Assembly (NCBI RefSeq): GCF_000237925.1
Contig: NW_017386079.1
Location: 342,520-406,519, forward strand
Source of the DNA: Schistosoma mansoni
Lineage: Eukaryota > Platyhelminthes > Trematoda > Strigeidida > Schistosomatidae
Length of the DNA stretch: 64,000 nt
Direction of reading: 5' to 3'
Part shown: in pieces, positions 21,501 to 34,765 of the stretch
Layout: the number at the start of each line of letters is the position of its first letter
Position numbering within the stretch: position 1 is the first letter of the stretch
Program-made: the position numbers and the translations under genes
The notes under the pieces: generated by a model
What the model was told of the DNA's origin: nothing
Databases searched by the model: none
What the model saw: the letters and a program-made list of their open reading frames with translations, nothing else

Positions 21501-24500
21501 TCTTGTCTGTTATAAATGTAAAAAAACCCCATTCATACATATTCATAAGTATTATTTTAAATTGATTAAAAACAATATAACTGCGAAATCAAAGTATTTC
21601 TAAATGAGTTAATGTTAATTAGTTCGTAATGTATATGAAAACAAACAGAATCTTTGTAAATTTTTAATTGTATGTATTTCATCAGACCGTCGTAAAGCAA
21701 AATAATTAGTTTACGTCACTATGAAGTTGGGATTAATCACCTAATCTTGGTCACTAAACTAAGTAGTCTAATTATCTTGTTCAAATTTTTATGCATTGGA
21801 TTACAAGCTTATACCATAATCTTGTATGGTTACAATTAAGAAATCATAAACCTACTTGAAATCTACAGGGGCTTTATTTTGGAACTTTATGTGTCTGCCG
21901 TTCTTTCCGGTTCTCGCGAATATTCGAGTACTGTTTTTCGTGACATAAGAGATTTATGGCAAGTAACTTGGGATTACCAGTGGTTAGGTCAGCGAGTCTT
22001 TGAGGACTGACTGTAGTCCTGGATTGTCGATATTGAGGTTTTTAGAATTGGTTAAAAATCACACATTCAGTCATGACGTAAGAATTGGTACGGTTGTGCG
22101 TTGGCTCAAGTTGTTATATCGTAGTTAGTTGAAGTTAACACAGTAGATCAAATTATGTCGAGGTAACAGTAGTATCAGTTCTAGCCAAAAAGTTTAAAAT
22201 AAGATATCAAGTTCAAATAGAAGGAATAAAAGCATGAAGCAATATGGAAACTCGAAATCTAGGAGAGGATAAAGAATGGATGCATCTGAACTGTTTTTGG
22301 TTTTAATTCATATCGACTGTTTCCAACCAATTGTACTGCACCTAATATTACAGCTCAACCTAACAGTTAACAGCTGGTATTGTAAAATTAGGTCGATAAA
22401 TGAACACACCAATGGTAAGGTGAAACGCTCACCACCACATTAACTTTCTTTGACCTTGTATGACTATGTCTTGTTTATCCACCAATCACAATTTCATGTT
22501 CATCCTAGAACAATATTCACCTTGTTGACTCATTTTTCCTATACCCTAGTTACTGTTCGGTATGTTATTTATGCCTCTCCTTTCCCCTGTGTAATAGACT
22601 GTACTGTTTATTTGTATACTAATGTTAATTTACGTTTTAGAAACAAAAAGTTTATTAAGCCAAGTACCTTACTTGTTTTGACTTTGGCGAAACCAAGACT
22701 CTGTGCTCGACAGTCTAGAGAATAGCTTAGAGTTGCACCTATAGGAAATTGCTTCCTACAGGTATTACATCCTATTTTAAGAGTTTCTGACTGCTAACCT
22801 GCTCGTTCTTTTAGCAACATCGCTAAATTACGACTCCAATGTAGCATCTTTGCATGTCAATAAATTTTCTCTTCAATAATATTTCGCAATGGTTTTTCCG
22901 AAAATTGACAGTTCATTGTATTTTATCGTGATTAATATCTAGTAATCGATTTATTTCGTAATACGTTTGTGACAATAATCACTAATTAATATCATGGTGT
23001 ACTGATTTGGTGGACACGGAGGGTCCACCTAGGGGAGTTGGAAAACCCTGATTCCAAACCAATGGTGCACATGGGTTCCAGTATCCTGATGGAACGAATG
23101 GCGGGCGAACCTGTCATTGGTCAACGACTACCATGGGACTGCATCTCCTCACGATGCTCCACTGCCTTGTGGATCAGACCTTTTGGTCAAAGGCTCGGGG
23201 TGTGGCCCCCTAAGAAAACCACCTGCTTCGGTTTGGGCACCCGAGCAGTATCACAGCCCACACACACAAATAGTGTGGCGCATATGTACCTGGTGCCCTT
23301 TTGTACCAATATATATGTGTTTAAATAAATAAATAAAAAAACTACTACTACTACGTGACAATAATAGTAATAGTATTAATAATAGTAATGGCTTTATGGG
23401 TTCAACACAGTATGGCGATTAAAATGATTTCTCATCGGCTAATGTAGGTGCATTGTCTAACAAACAACCTGGTACCTTGAGTTATTCAGGTTAATCGATG
23501 TAATCCTTATAAAAAACATTGAAGAATATATAGTAACAGATTCATGGATCTTCGCTAAATATTTATTACTGTTTCTGAATAAGTTAGTGCTTCTGCTACT
23601 TAACAGTAAAGTTTTTGTGTGGCTGGTAATTCAGTTTTGTAATCAGTGGCAAGTTTATTTGCTAGACCCTCTTGGTCTTTTCCTTTTTAATTTTTCCGCT
23701 TCGAAAATTATTATTATTATTATTATTATTATTAGCTTTATTCAATATTATATTACTTGGTACAAAATCGAATTCTCAGCATAAAGTATTTCAACATGTT
23801 TACTTTTCTTATTTCTTCGTTGCTCCTGATGATAAACATTCAGTGATCGCCAGTTGGATGTCAGCAGTTCAGTCAATCGATATATGAATAATGTATATTC
23901 TTTTTGCTGCATGTTCCCAGCAAACACGACATCTCTGATTAGGCCTTTTGTAACTTTTACAGCGAAAGGTTGTACAGTTTTCAGAAACGCACCGGAATAG
24001 GTTGTGTGCTTAATAGCCATAATTATGTATTAAAACAAACAATATTAGATAACTTGTTGAAATATATAGATGACGGGAAACAGGTAGCCCAGATGTTTAA
24101 GCAGGCCGCCCGTAAAGATTTATTGAATCGACCAACTGAATTATCATATATAAATTTATATTTTTCTTTGCTCCGACTTAAAGTTTTGGGTTTTGTGTAG
24201 GTTGAATTCATTCTGATATTTCATCTTGTTTCATTTCTACAACTAGCCTGCATCTCGTACATACCTGATACAACTACAACAACGTACATGGATGTTGCAT
24301 TGGTCACTTTTTGTTTTTTTCAATCATCCACAAGGCAAAGAAAAGTTAATTGAATGGTTTATGCAAAATACAACGTAAATTATTGAATTTTAGTTATTTT
24401 CATTTTTTATATATAACACCGCAATTTTCAAGTTGATTATTTCTAGTAGATTTTATTGATTGTAACAGTTTTTGTGTAACCATACTCCTATTCAGTCAGT

Positions 24501-27500
24501 CAGTCAGCTACAACGTAGGACCAGGCACATATATGCATCGGTCCAAGTTGCCATACCTCGTTAGCACAACAAGATGAACACCGGATTCATAGAAGTAGTT
24601 AATTTAGTGGTAGTAGTATGTAAAAGAAAGGTTGTATATAGGGATATGGTATAGGAAGAAAGGCAGATATGAAGCAATTTTAGTCTCAAAGTTTAAGGGA
24701 AGATAAAAAGTGTATACACCTACGCCATTGTAATCGATTCTGAGCCATGTCACCTAGAATCTCCAACCATTGGTTACGATAGTTACGCAGACCCCAACCA
24801 TGTAGTCTGCATCTTCCAACATGGCTCAGACTAGAAGTTAGTGACTTCAAGCACTGATGCCACGTTTTGGTTTGGCCGTGTGGCGCATATGTATCCGGTG
24901 CCCTTTGTACCAATATGTATGTGATTAAATAAAAAAATAAATGTGGTTTGGCCGCCCCTAACTCTCTTCCAACCATCCCCAATACTAGTCAGCATTGCAC
25001 GTCGTGGTAATCGGTGTTCAGGCATACGTAACACGTGGCCTAACCATCTCAGTCGATGAAGATTCATGACCTCATCAACTGATTTACCATCATTCCCTAA
25101 TAACCTCACTATTACTTACCCGGTGATCCCAGCAGGTGCGAGCAATATTTCTAAGGCATCTCCTATTTCGGAAATCCAGTATTCTTTGATGTAGTGGATA
25201 GTCGTGAAAACTTCAGAGTTGTTTTAAAATATAATAATTCAAGACACCAAATACTTGAACGACCTGTTGGATAGGTATTAAAATATTTCTTACTTTGGTG
25301 TTATGTAACAGCCTTTGTTTAGTCCTTACTTTTCCAATATAAACTAAGGTGTCAAGTTGAAAGAAACCCCTTCTTTAATTAAAGTAGTTAATAATAGAAT
25401 ATGATATAGCAGGAATGACTCTTGTTCTTAAGTATCGTCAATTCCACCTTAAAAGTAGATTCGCTTTTGATATACATATTCTACTTACAGATTCAAGTTG
25501 TGCAAGGTTTGAGGTTTGAGTACCCCTTTACATACTTTAATTTGAAATATCGGGTATTATCACTTCTCTTCAGATGAAAATTACACTGAAAATTGAATAT
25601 ACTAACATCCAGTTAATAAATGGGTCGTATTTATTTCGGTCGGGAATCTGTAAGATATATGGTTGAATACAGTAAAAATGTTTGAATTTAGCCACAAGTT
25701 ATTTTTTATAATTTCGAGTGCTTTGGAATTATGAGTACTTATGCAGTTCTATTATAAATGCTTCTTATGCTAAACGTAAAGTTATAAAGTTAAACTTAGA
25801 GTGACAAACCATAGACACATGTTTGTACATGATTCTGATCAATTTACTGCTTTCTATAAGATCTGACTTTGGCATGTCATAGACTATAGGATTATTTCTC
25901 AGTTTTTAAAAACTACTTACCGGGAATCAGTCAATAGTGATCTTAATATTTTATTACACTTTTCAGTAATTATTGCGGCAAATCATTTCGATTTTTTGTT
26001 TGAAAACTAAAACCTTCCTTTTTTTTAAATAAATAGACATTTGAACGCCATCCAAACGTTAGCGCCACATTTATTGCGTTACCTCACTGTGTGCGTAATC
26101 ACTAGTACTGATAAGAAGAAAAAGAATCTTATACGAGATTTAAAATATCTTATTCAACAGGAAAGTTATTCTTATCGTGATCCAGTTACTGAATTCTTTG
26201 AATGTTTATTTGTGAAATTCGATTTTGATGGTGCTCAACAAAAACTTCGAGTGTGTGAAACTGTAAGTTTTTTTTCATTGTTATTGTTGTCCGTTTGACT
26301 TCAAACTGTTCGATTTATTGTTGAGTAGTTAGTCAGTGGTAGTGGGCAGAAAACCCTGGTTGAAATAAGTTTCGCGCTAGTCGGCACTCGTCAGCAAGGT
26401 CTTCTTAGGATCTTGAGGGACGTGATACTCTCTGTCATATTCAAAGGGGTGTCTCCCGACTTCGCAATGTATGACGTTACCACTGATCCATGGTCATCAC
26501 GACTAACCTGTTGTAGGACTAAGATACAGTTGATTGATCGTTGAATAGTTATCGATATCATGTTTTTGTAGTGCTTTAGTATTGATCGAATCCTATCGAC
26601 CAAGTTAGAGTACGATCTCTAGTCTAGTTTTTGATCTGGTACACAAACGTATACAACTGTATGGTCGTCAAGAAAATCCACATTGTTTTAGAGAAAGGCT
26701 GAATATGATCTGAAACTACATGAAAATACTGCTTCTGTAGCAAAAATACAATCCAATAAAGGGTATTTCTTCATTTTTTCATTGTATTTTCTAATGTTGT
26801 ACAGTCGTACTTGTAGTGCCGACTTACATATAACAGAGTTATGATATTCATCAAAATAAGTTATATGAAAATAGGATAGAAGATCAATTGTGCAGGATAT
26901 TTACATGAAATAATAATGAATTTCCTATTTTACTGTGAAACCAGGGTAATGTTGTAGTAAACACAAACACCAGTGGGGACAATCGAATGTATTTGAACTA
27001 AAAATTACAGAATCTCTGAGTAAAATCTGAGAATCGTGCAGTAAATACTTCATTCGCAAAATATCTAAGGTCTCAAACTTGACTGTTCCTTTTGCAAATA
27101 TCAGTCATTCGTCTCAGATTTCATTGTTCCTGCATTTTCATGCTAATTGCTTTCCGTTTCCGTTTTTCCTTCTCGATCGTCTACTAAAATACATTCTATA
27201 TCTGACTATCTTTGTATACTACTTATGTGGATATAAGTAGCTCACACCACAATGTATCCACTGTTAACTGTATTGACCCGAACAGTGAACAACCCTAATC
27301 AGTAACTTGTTTTTAACATGTACCTTTGCACAACAGATAAGAATATATGCCTAGTCCTACTAATTTCACTGGATTAACGCACTCGAGGTATAATAAAGCC
27401 AAAAAACTTTCTTGTCTTACAATATTTGTATACAAGTGTATATGAATTATCAATAGTTTTATGGTAAATAATAGTTAGTTTATGTCAACAGTCACATTCC

Positions 27501-30500
27501 AGATGATGAATTCAACAAGAATGAAAGTGACCAGCTCAATAGGACTGAACAGATGAATAGTGTACTAACTAATAAGAGAACAGTTTACGTTCGACCATTG
27601 AAAGACAACCATAAGACATCAACTAGTTACTTATGAGTAACAGGATTATGGTACACAAATTCCACAAACCCAACATGCCATTATCTTGCTTAAAACTTAG
27701 GTTGACTAGCAAAGGTTTTCTTTGAAACTGTAGAGCGTCATTTATTGTGTGTTGTCTGAGTCTTTTTTTATCCTTCCTTATTCAGTTTAAAGTATAGTCA
27801 AAATAATCCTTACTGTGTCCTGTTCTTATGGATAAGATCCAAATTTCTCTTCTGGTGTATGCCTCGCACAGTTTTACCTTCGAGTTATTCTACTCTCCTT
27901 CCCTAGTTTTCTATGGTTCGAATGTTATGTAGAACAATTCAGTTTTTTGTTTGTTATTAAATTTACAAGTTTACTTCAGTTTATAATGTAATCTTTCAGA
28001 CCAGTGATGTTTGATAAAATTAGGTTGTCTAATCTAATGAACAGTATTTGTACATCGATTAATGATAAGTTGTATTTATACTTCTCAGATAAATGAATCT
28101 ATCCTATCAGAGAACTCTTGAGGCTAAGCATAAAATACAAATGCCCTGCTGCGGCCGACAGTAGGGAGAGTCCGCTCCCCCTCTTGAAATGCTCTCACAT
28201 GGCCACGCGTATATAGCCTCTGCCAGAAAAGTCCTACTCACTGACTTCTCGTGGTGGGGTGTGTGGTTTACGAAATTGAGAGGACGAAAAGCGAATGTCT
28301 GGGGCTTTAACCGGGTTGGTGGACACGGAAATTTCACCTAGGGGAGTTGGAAAACCTTGATTCCAAATCAATGGTGCACATGGGCTCCAGTATATTGAGG
28401 GAACAAATGGCGTATGAATCAATCGTTAGTCACCGGCCCCCATGGGACTGCATCTCCTCACGATGCTCCTTTATCTTGTGGATCAGATCTTTAGGTCAAA
28501 GACTCCGGGTGTGGCCCCCTAAGAAAACCATCTGCTTCAGCTTGGGCACTTGGGCAGTATCACAGCTCTCATACAAATCAAATGAGATTTGTGTGGCGCA
28601 CATGTATATGGTGCTTCCTTGTATCAATATTGATGTGTTTAAGTAAATGAATAAATAAAATACAAAATTACTCAGAAGTCAATGAGTAACATGTCGGTGC
28701 CAAAAATGTTTTTGTTTTTAAAACATTTCACTGAGTCAGAATCGTTTTTGTCAACTAGAAAAAAATATTATCGTCTAGTTTCATAAATTAACATCCTCAA
28801 AGAGAGAGAGAATTATTTTCCTTCTTAAGGTTTAAAGGTATTCTTGTAACTACTATGTTGATATTGAAAGCTATAAACACTCATTCCATCTGTCTCATTG
28901 AATACGATGAGTTATGGTCAATATTGGCTAAAATAACCATAAACAAATATATATGGATATTGTAATATCTAGAGCTTTAATTCTTGCTATGCCGCGTACT
29001 ACTAGACTACTTGAACGATCGAACCCGCAACGTCGCAAGAGAGAAGACAGAAGACTAGTAAGTAGGAATTTTATTCCCCAAAACAGTGTCAAATATAGTA
29101 CAGAAATCTAATGTATTTATAATTTTTTGGCTGAAAGTAAATCATCATTTCGGACTGCCAATAGGCACATAAGGGGTCATTCTTATCCATCCAATAGGGA
29201 AGCCACACGTCGACATTCTAGAATGTTCCCCTAGTGGTGATTGGATGGAATGTCTTTGGCTCTTTCTGGACTTCTTGAGGCTTCCTAGAGTTTGCCAACG
29301 AGCCATCCTTACATATATCATGGTTTTATTTGGAATATTGATATTAAAAAACAGCTACACTCATTGTAGTTAAATAAAAAAGCTAGTTCTCGGGTTTTTC
29401 TATGTGTGTGTGCTTATTGGTGGTAGTGTGGTGTGGGTTAATTATGTCCACATAAGTAGTATATGGTGATGGTCAGACATAGAATGTATTTTGGCAGAAG
29501 ATTAATAAGAAAAGAACAGGAACGAAGCGCAATCAGTTTGAAAATGCATGAACAATGAAATCAGAGAAGATGGATTGATGTTTGCATAATAAACAGTCAA
29601 GATTGCAGCAATTGACTGTTATTTTGCAAATTAACTGTTTACTGTATGGTGAGATAGTGAGATAGTCTGTAACTTCTGTCTAAATACATTCGATTGTCCT
29701 AACTAGTGTTCTTGTTCACTACAGTAGTAAATGAGTTCATGAAATCGCATAGCTTTCAATCATTATTCACTTGTCAGTTTAAACTATGTATATCCTGATT
29801 TAATTTGAAAAGTTTGATATCACATATTAATAATATCCTCTTCATTATCACTTAATCATAGCTCAAACTGAATATACTCAAATGTTGTTCTGTTATATTT
29901 CAGTATTAATATCCAACAACTGTCTTTTACTCTTAATAGTGTTTATGCTCATTATTTTTCCCCATATACAAAGCAATACAATGTATCTAATTTTTTAAAA
30001 TACTTTCAAGGTTCTACCGAATGATTTCTTTTTAACTGGATGTTATGATGAATTTATGGAGAATGCTCGTTTACTTATGTTTGAATCATTTTGTCGAATA
30101 CATCATAGTGTTGGAATAAGGTATGTGAACTGATTTTGTTGTTTCTTTTTTTCCCATTTACTTTATATGGATTAATTAGTGAACAGTAATTCATCATAAC
30201 TTATTAATCAATGTAACTGAACATCTGGTGTAATCTGTTTTGTTGTTTGGCGAAAATCCTGGTTAATATAGTTTTGTTGCTAGTTGATAATTTTCAGTAG
30301 GGGTTTACTTACAATCTTAAATGAATTATTACTCGCTGTTGGATTCTAACAGAAATGTCATTCAACTTCTTAGTCTAATACATTACTACAGAGCTGTTTG
30401 GATCTCAATTAGGATTATTTAAGATTGTATTTTTATGAAATTTCCTGACAAATTTCAACTAATTTTCTTATTGTATTATAGAATATTCATAAATGGAAGT

Positions 30501-33500
30501 AATTTTTATCAGAAGGGTTTTTTGTGGAGATTTGGTATTTTCATAGTTGAAAGCGTGAGTCAATTGAAGCTAGACCACCAGGGAAAACCTGGAAGCACTG
30601 AACGGCCGTTTCGCCCTATTGTGGGACTTCTCTAGTGAGAAGCAGTGACCAGTGGAATTCTAACCACGTCTGTTGTGAGATAAGAACTCACTGAAGACAA
30701 TTGGTGAACGGTTGCTCAACTTCGTGGATTAGTTGGGGTTAGACATAAACACCATCGGATGCCGGCTCAGTGGTCCATCGGTTAAGTGCTCTGGCGCAAG
30801 ACTGGTAGTTCCTGGGTTTGAATCCCGCGAGGCGGAGTCGTGGATGCTGCTGAGGAGTCCCACCATAGGGCAAAACGGCCGTCTAGTGCTTCCAGGTTTT
30901 CCATGGTGGTCTAGCTCCAATTGACTCACGCTTTCAACTATGGAAGTAATTTTGTTGTTTGGAAATATTTCTGTTTTAAAAAGGCTTCTCAATTATATTC
31001 TCTTCTATTCTTTGTGATTGGACAATTTTATTACGTAAAATGAGTTTTTAGTAATTAATGACTGCCTTTTATAAACTTCAAACTCAGTAATAATAATACT
31101 AATAGTAGTGATAATAATAGTAGGAGGATTGAGACAGTGTTTTAAAACTGTAGCATGAGAATAAGTGAATCTTCACTATATATTTGGCAATGAGCATCTC
31201 AACTTTGGTTTCATACTACTCAATAATTGACAACATGGAGTATCTGATGGTGTCTATTGAACTAGAACTTGTATCTTTCACTGTCATAACTAAAGATGTT
31301 ACCAATGAGTTTTTCAAACTATGATTGGTTCTTTGTATTGGAAAGATTTCCGGATTAATCTATCACTAGTCATTAACCAATATTTTTTTGTCTGATCCTA
31401 AGTGCTAATTAAATTCTTTTGTATTCATGTTAGTTATGTTTGCGTATACAGTTATTTTGAAGATCACATTTCTTTTTTATCATTAAGTGTGCTTGCTGAA
31501 AAGTTGAATATGGATGTGGATGATGCAGAAAAATGGATTGTAAATTTAATACGTAACGCTCGTATGGATGCGAAGATAGATTCACAAAAGGTAAATCAGT
31601 ATTCGTCTTCTGATAGAATATTTATTGTTATCTAGGAATTATTTAATGGGTGAAGAGTAGGATTCTTCTCGTTACTCTTCATATTATGATACGCTATGTT
31701 AAGTCTTATTAAAACCTTCAACTACACAATGAAGTGACATGTAAAAGTCGGCGGTCAAATGACACAAGATTTTCTGCAAATACCATTTTTTTAACGAAAA
31801 TATACGGAATGGATTACAAACCTCCATTCGTAAGGTGTCTACGGTATTTACTGTGTCCTTATTATACGATTAAATAACGATACTTCCCAAAATAGTTGTA
31901 TAAAGTTATTTACAAGAACATGCGTTAAGTAAACGACAGTTAATAGCTGTGTTGAAATTACAACGACAGACAATATCTAAATGAAAACGAAAAACACCGG
32001 AAAATTATTGTTACAGTAAGACAACTGCTCAACTAATACAACAACATTAAAAATAACTGTTACAAGCATTAAGAAGATGCAATTATAATAACAGATAAAT
32101 GTAATGTTAGCAGTTTACGTGAATAGAAATACTACTCAAAAACAGGTAATAATGGTATCCTCTCAAAAGTTATTAGAATTAAAGCTGATTACTGAATATT
32201 AGTAAGTAGCATAATATAATATACAAAAGAGAATCGGTAAACAAAAGAATGCAAACAGAGTGCATACAAACTTTACATTCAATTTTATCCGAATGAATGG
32301 AGTTGATCAACAGTGCTGGGTTATAGCTGTAAAATATATCACTCTACCTAGTTGATTTGGGGAAGATAACGAAAATGTAACATGTAAGAGACTGTTGAAT
32401 ATTCATCTCTGAAGTTACACTTTACACTATCACATCATAAAATGTAAATTCAACAATCGTTAAGAAATGTTCATATTTCTGATGCCTATTATCTTGAATC
32501 TGCTATTTTTTGAATCAATAATACTGATCTTCCGACTCGATGATATGCCAATGCTTATCGGGGCGCGCAAAATTCCTTCTTTTTCAAAGCCATAATCAGA
32601 ACACGATTATAAGATAATCGATGTGTCATATGTATTGTCTGACTGAAAAATACATGAGTTATAGAACCGCAACAGTGGATTAGGTTATCCATCCGCTTTC
32701 CAATGTTTAGTAAATGTGAAGTTGAAGTACCTAGACTTTTCAGACATATTTCCGTTTATTTAGTGTGTGAATATTGTATATTAGAATGTATTTTTCATTG
32801 AAAATTTTATTTCAAGCACTCCAAGTCATCCACATTCATCTGCTATGAACACTTCAATGCAGCGCATCTCAACATGTCAGATGAAAAATGCAAATAAAAT
32901 GAAGATTGAGACTTGGAACGAAATCTTCAGTAAAAGTTAGACTCTCATATAAAACAATCCACCCACTAAATGAGCTGAAAAAATGCCTGGAAATGCTGGA
33001 CATCACATAATTATTGATCACTGAAAAAAACAACAACAGATGGATAACTTCATATCAACTCACCATTTATAATCAATCACATTATGCTCCCAACTAAGAA
33101 TTACAATTAATTTACAGCACTGAAACATATAACAACAGTTGATGAATCAAATGAAAACTCACAATGAAGAAGAAATTATACAAAACTATGTAAACTAAGT
33201 GTTTAGTAAATTCACATCAGAAATATACATAATGATGGCCAAAGAAAACGCAATGTTTCCTTATTTATTCTCCTCGTTCTGAGATTACAGTCATTAGTTC
33301 GTCAATCTTTGTTTCTAGCAAGCTTTGTTTGAAGGATTGAGCTATCACCGGCAAACGGAACGTAATTCAGCAACAGGACAAGCTAAGCTATTGCACTTCG
33401 TCCCTGGCCTACTTACTAGAGGAAGAAGACCAGATTCAGCCGGGAAAATATATAATTCCACAAGCGACCCGAAGAAACAAATAACAAGTATACAACTCAT

Positions 33501-34734
33501 GCATATATATACAGCACAAAAATGGTTTTGACAAATGTCACAAAATAGCGTACTAAAAGAGAAATCTAACCAATGTGAGGCTGAAGGTCCTTCCAGGTGG
33601 GAAACACAAACTGGAAGTAAAAATGGGTACTTTTGGCGCGAAAATGAGAAATTCAAATTTCCGAAATAAAATTACAAAAATAAGACGTTTACCAAGTTAT
33701 CTCTGGGGAACTAGCATCCCTAACACAACAGTACACAGTTGTGAATATGTTGTGATTATATTTTTCCCCATTAATATCATACAATTTATCTCCATGACGT
33801 TAATAAAATTATATAAATGATTCTAATTTTTCCCTATAATAATTATAATACATATCACGGACTGTTTTAAACAACAGAACTTCTTTGACATTCTCTATAT
33901 ATTTACATATATAGGGTGTTATTGTAATGGGAACCCAGAATGTTTCACCGTATCAACAAGTTATTGAACGAACTAAAAGTAGTGGAACATGTGCTCATAA
34001 ACTATTGGAAAGATTACGTTGGGAGAAATCAATAGATACAGAACTGGTAAGTTATTTATACATATATATAATCATTGGCCTATTCAATCATCTATTAATC
34101 TCCAATGATAATACTAATGATTATTAAATTCATTTAGTATTGTTTGTTCGAATCCTCCCATCGATGTGTTAGGACTGCAACTGGTCAGTCTGTAATTGGC
34201 ATATGTGCATACTGTGAGTATTGCCTCGATATAGCCTTAATTCACAAGCATGGTAAGCAAAGACGGATAGTGGTGAGCAGTGGAATCCAGGACAAGGCAC
34301 GTTTAGTCCTATTTGGGACTCGTCAACTGGATGTACCGGCATCTCAGAGTTGATGTTCACTCTGGGACTCGAACCCAGTTTTGTTCGCTTCAAACGCCAT
34401 CGCGTTAAGGATATATCGAGGCAATACTCTTAGTATGCACATATGCCAATTAGAGACTGACCAGTTGCAGTCCTAAAACATTAATGGGAAGATTCAAACA
34501 AAACAATACTAAATGAATTTAAACCTCACCCCATTGCGCAAGCAAGTGGCTATCAGGACTTCGTAGCTAAGTGGATAACTCAATGGCGTTTGAAGCGAAA
34601 GGTACTGGGTTCGAGTCCTAGAGTGAACGTCAACCCTGAGATGCAGATGTACATCCAGATGACGAGTTCCAAATAGGACGAAACGCGCGTCAAACTGGAT
34701 TCCACTGCTCACCACTATCCATCTTTGCTTACTA

Positions 34735-34765
<31 letters not shown>

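Noticed and set aside
23038-23332. Two overlapping plus frames of 71-96 codons
   Set aside because: They lie on the TAAA-tailed repeat and recur in broken form at its other copies (28347-28646).
30775-30830. Possible tRNA gene (A and B boxes)
   Set aside because: The tRNA-like sequence is the head of SINE family 2, followed by a ribozyme; no complete cloverleaf and many similar copies nearby. The same holds for the other B-box hits.
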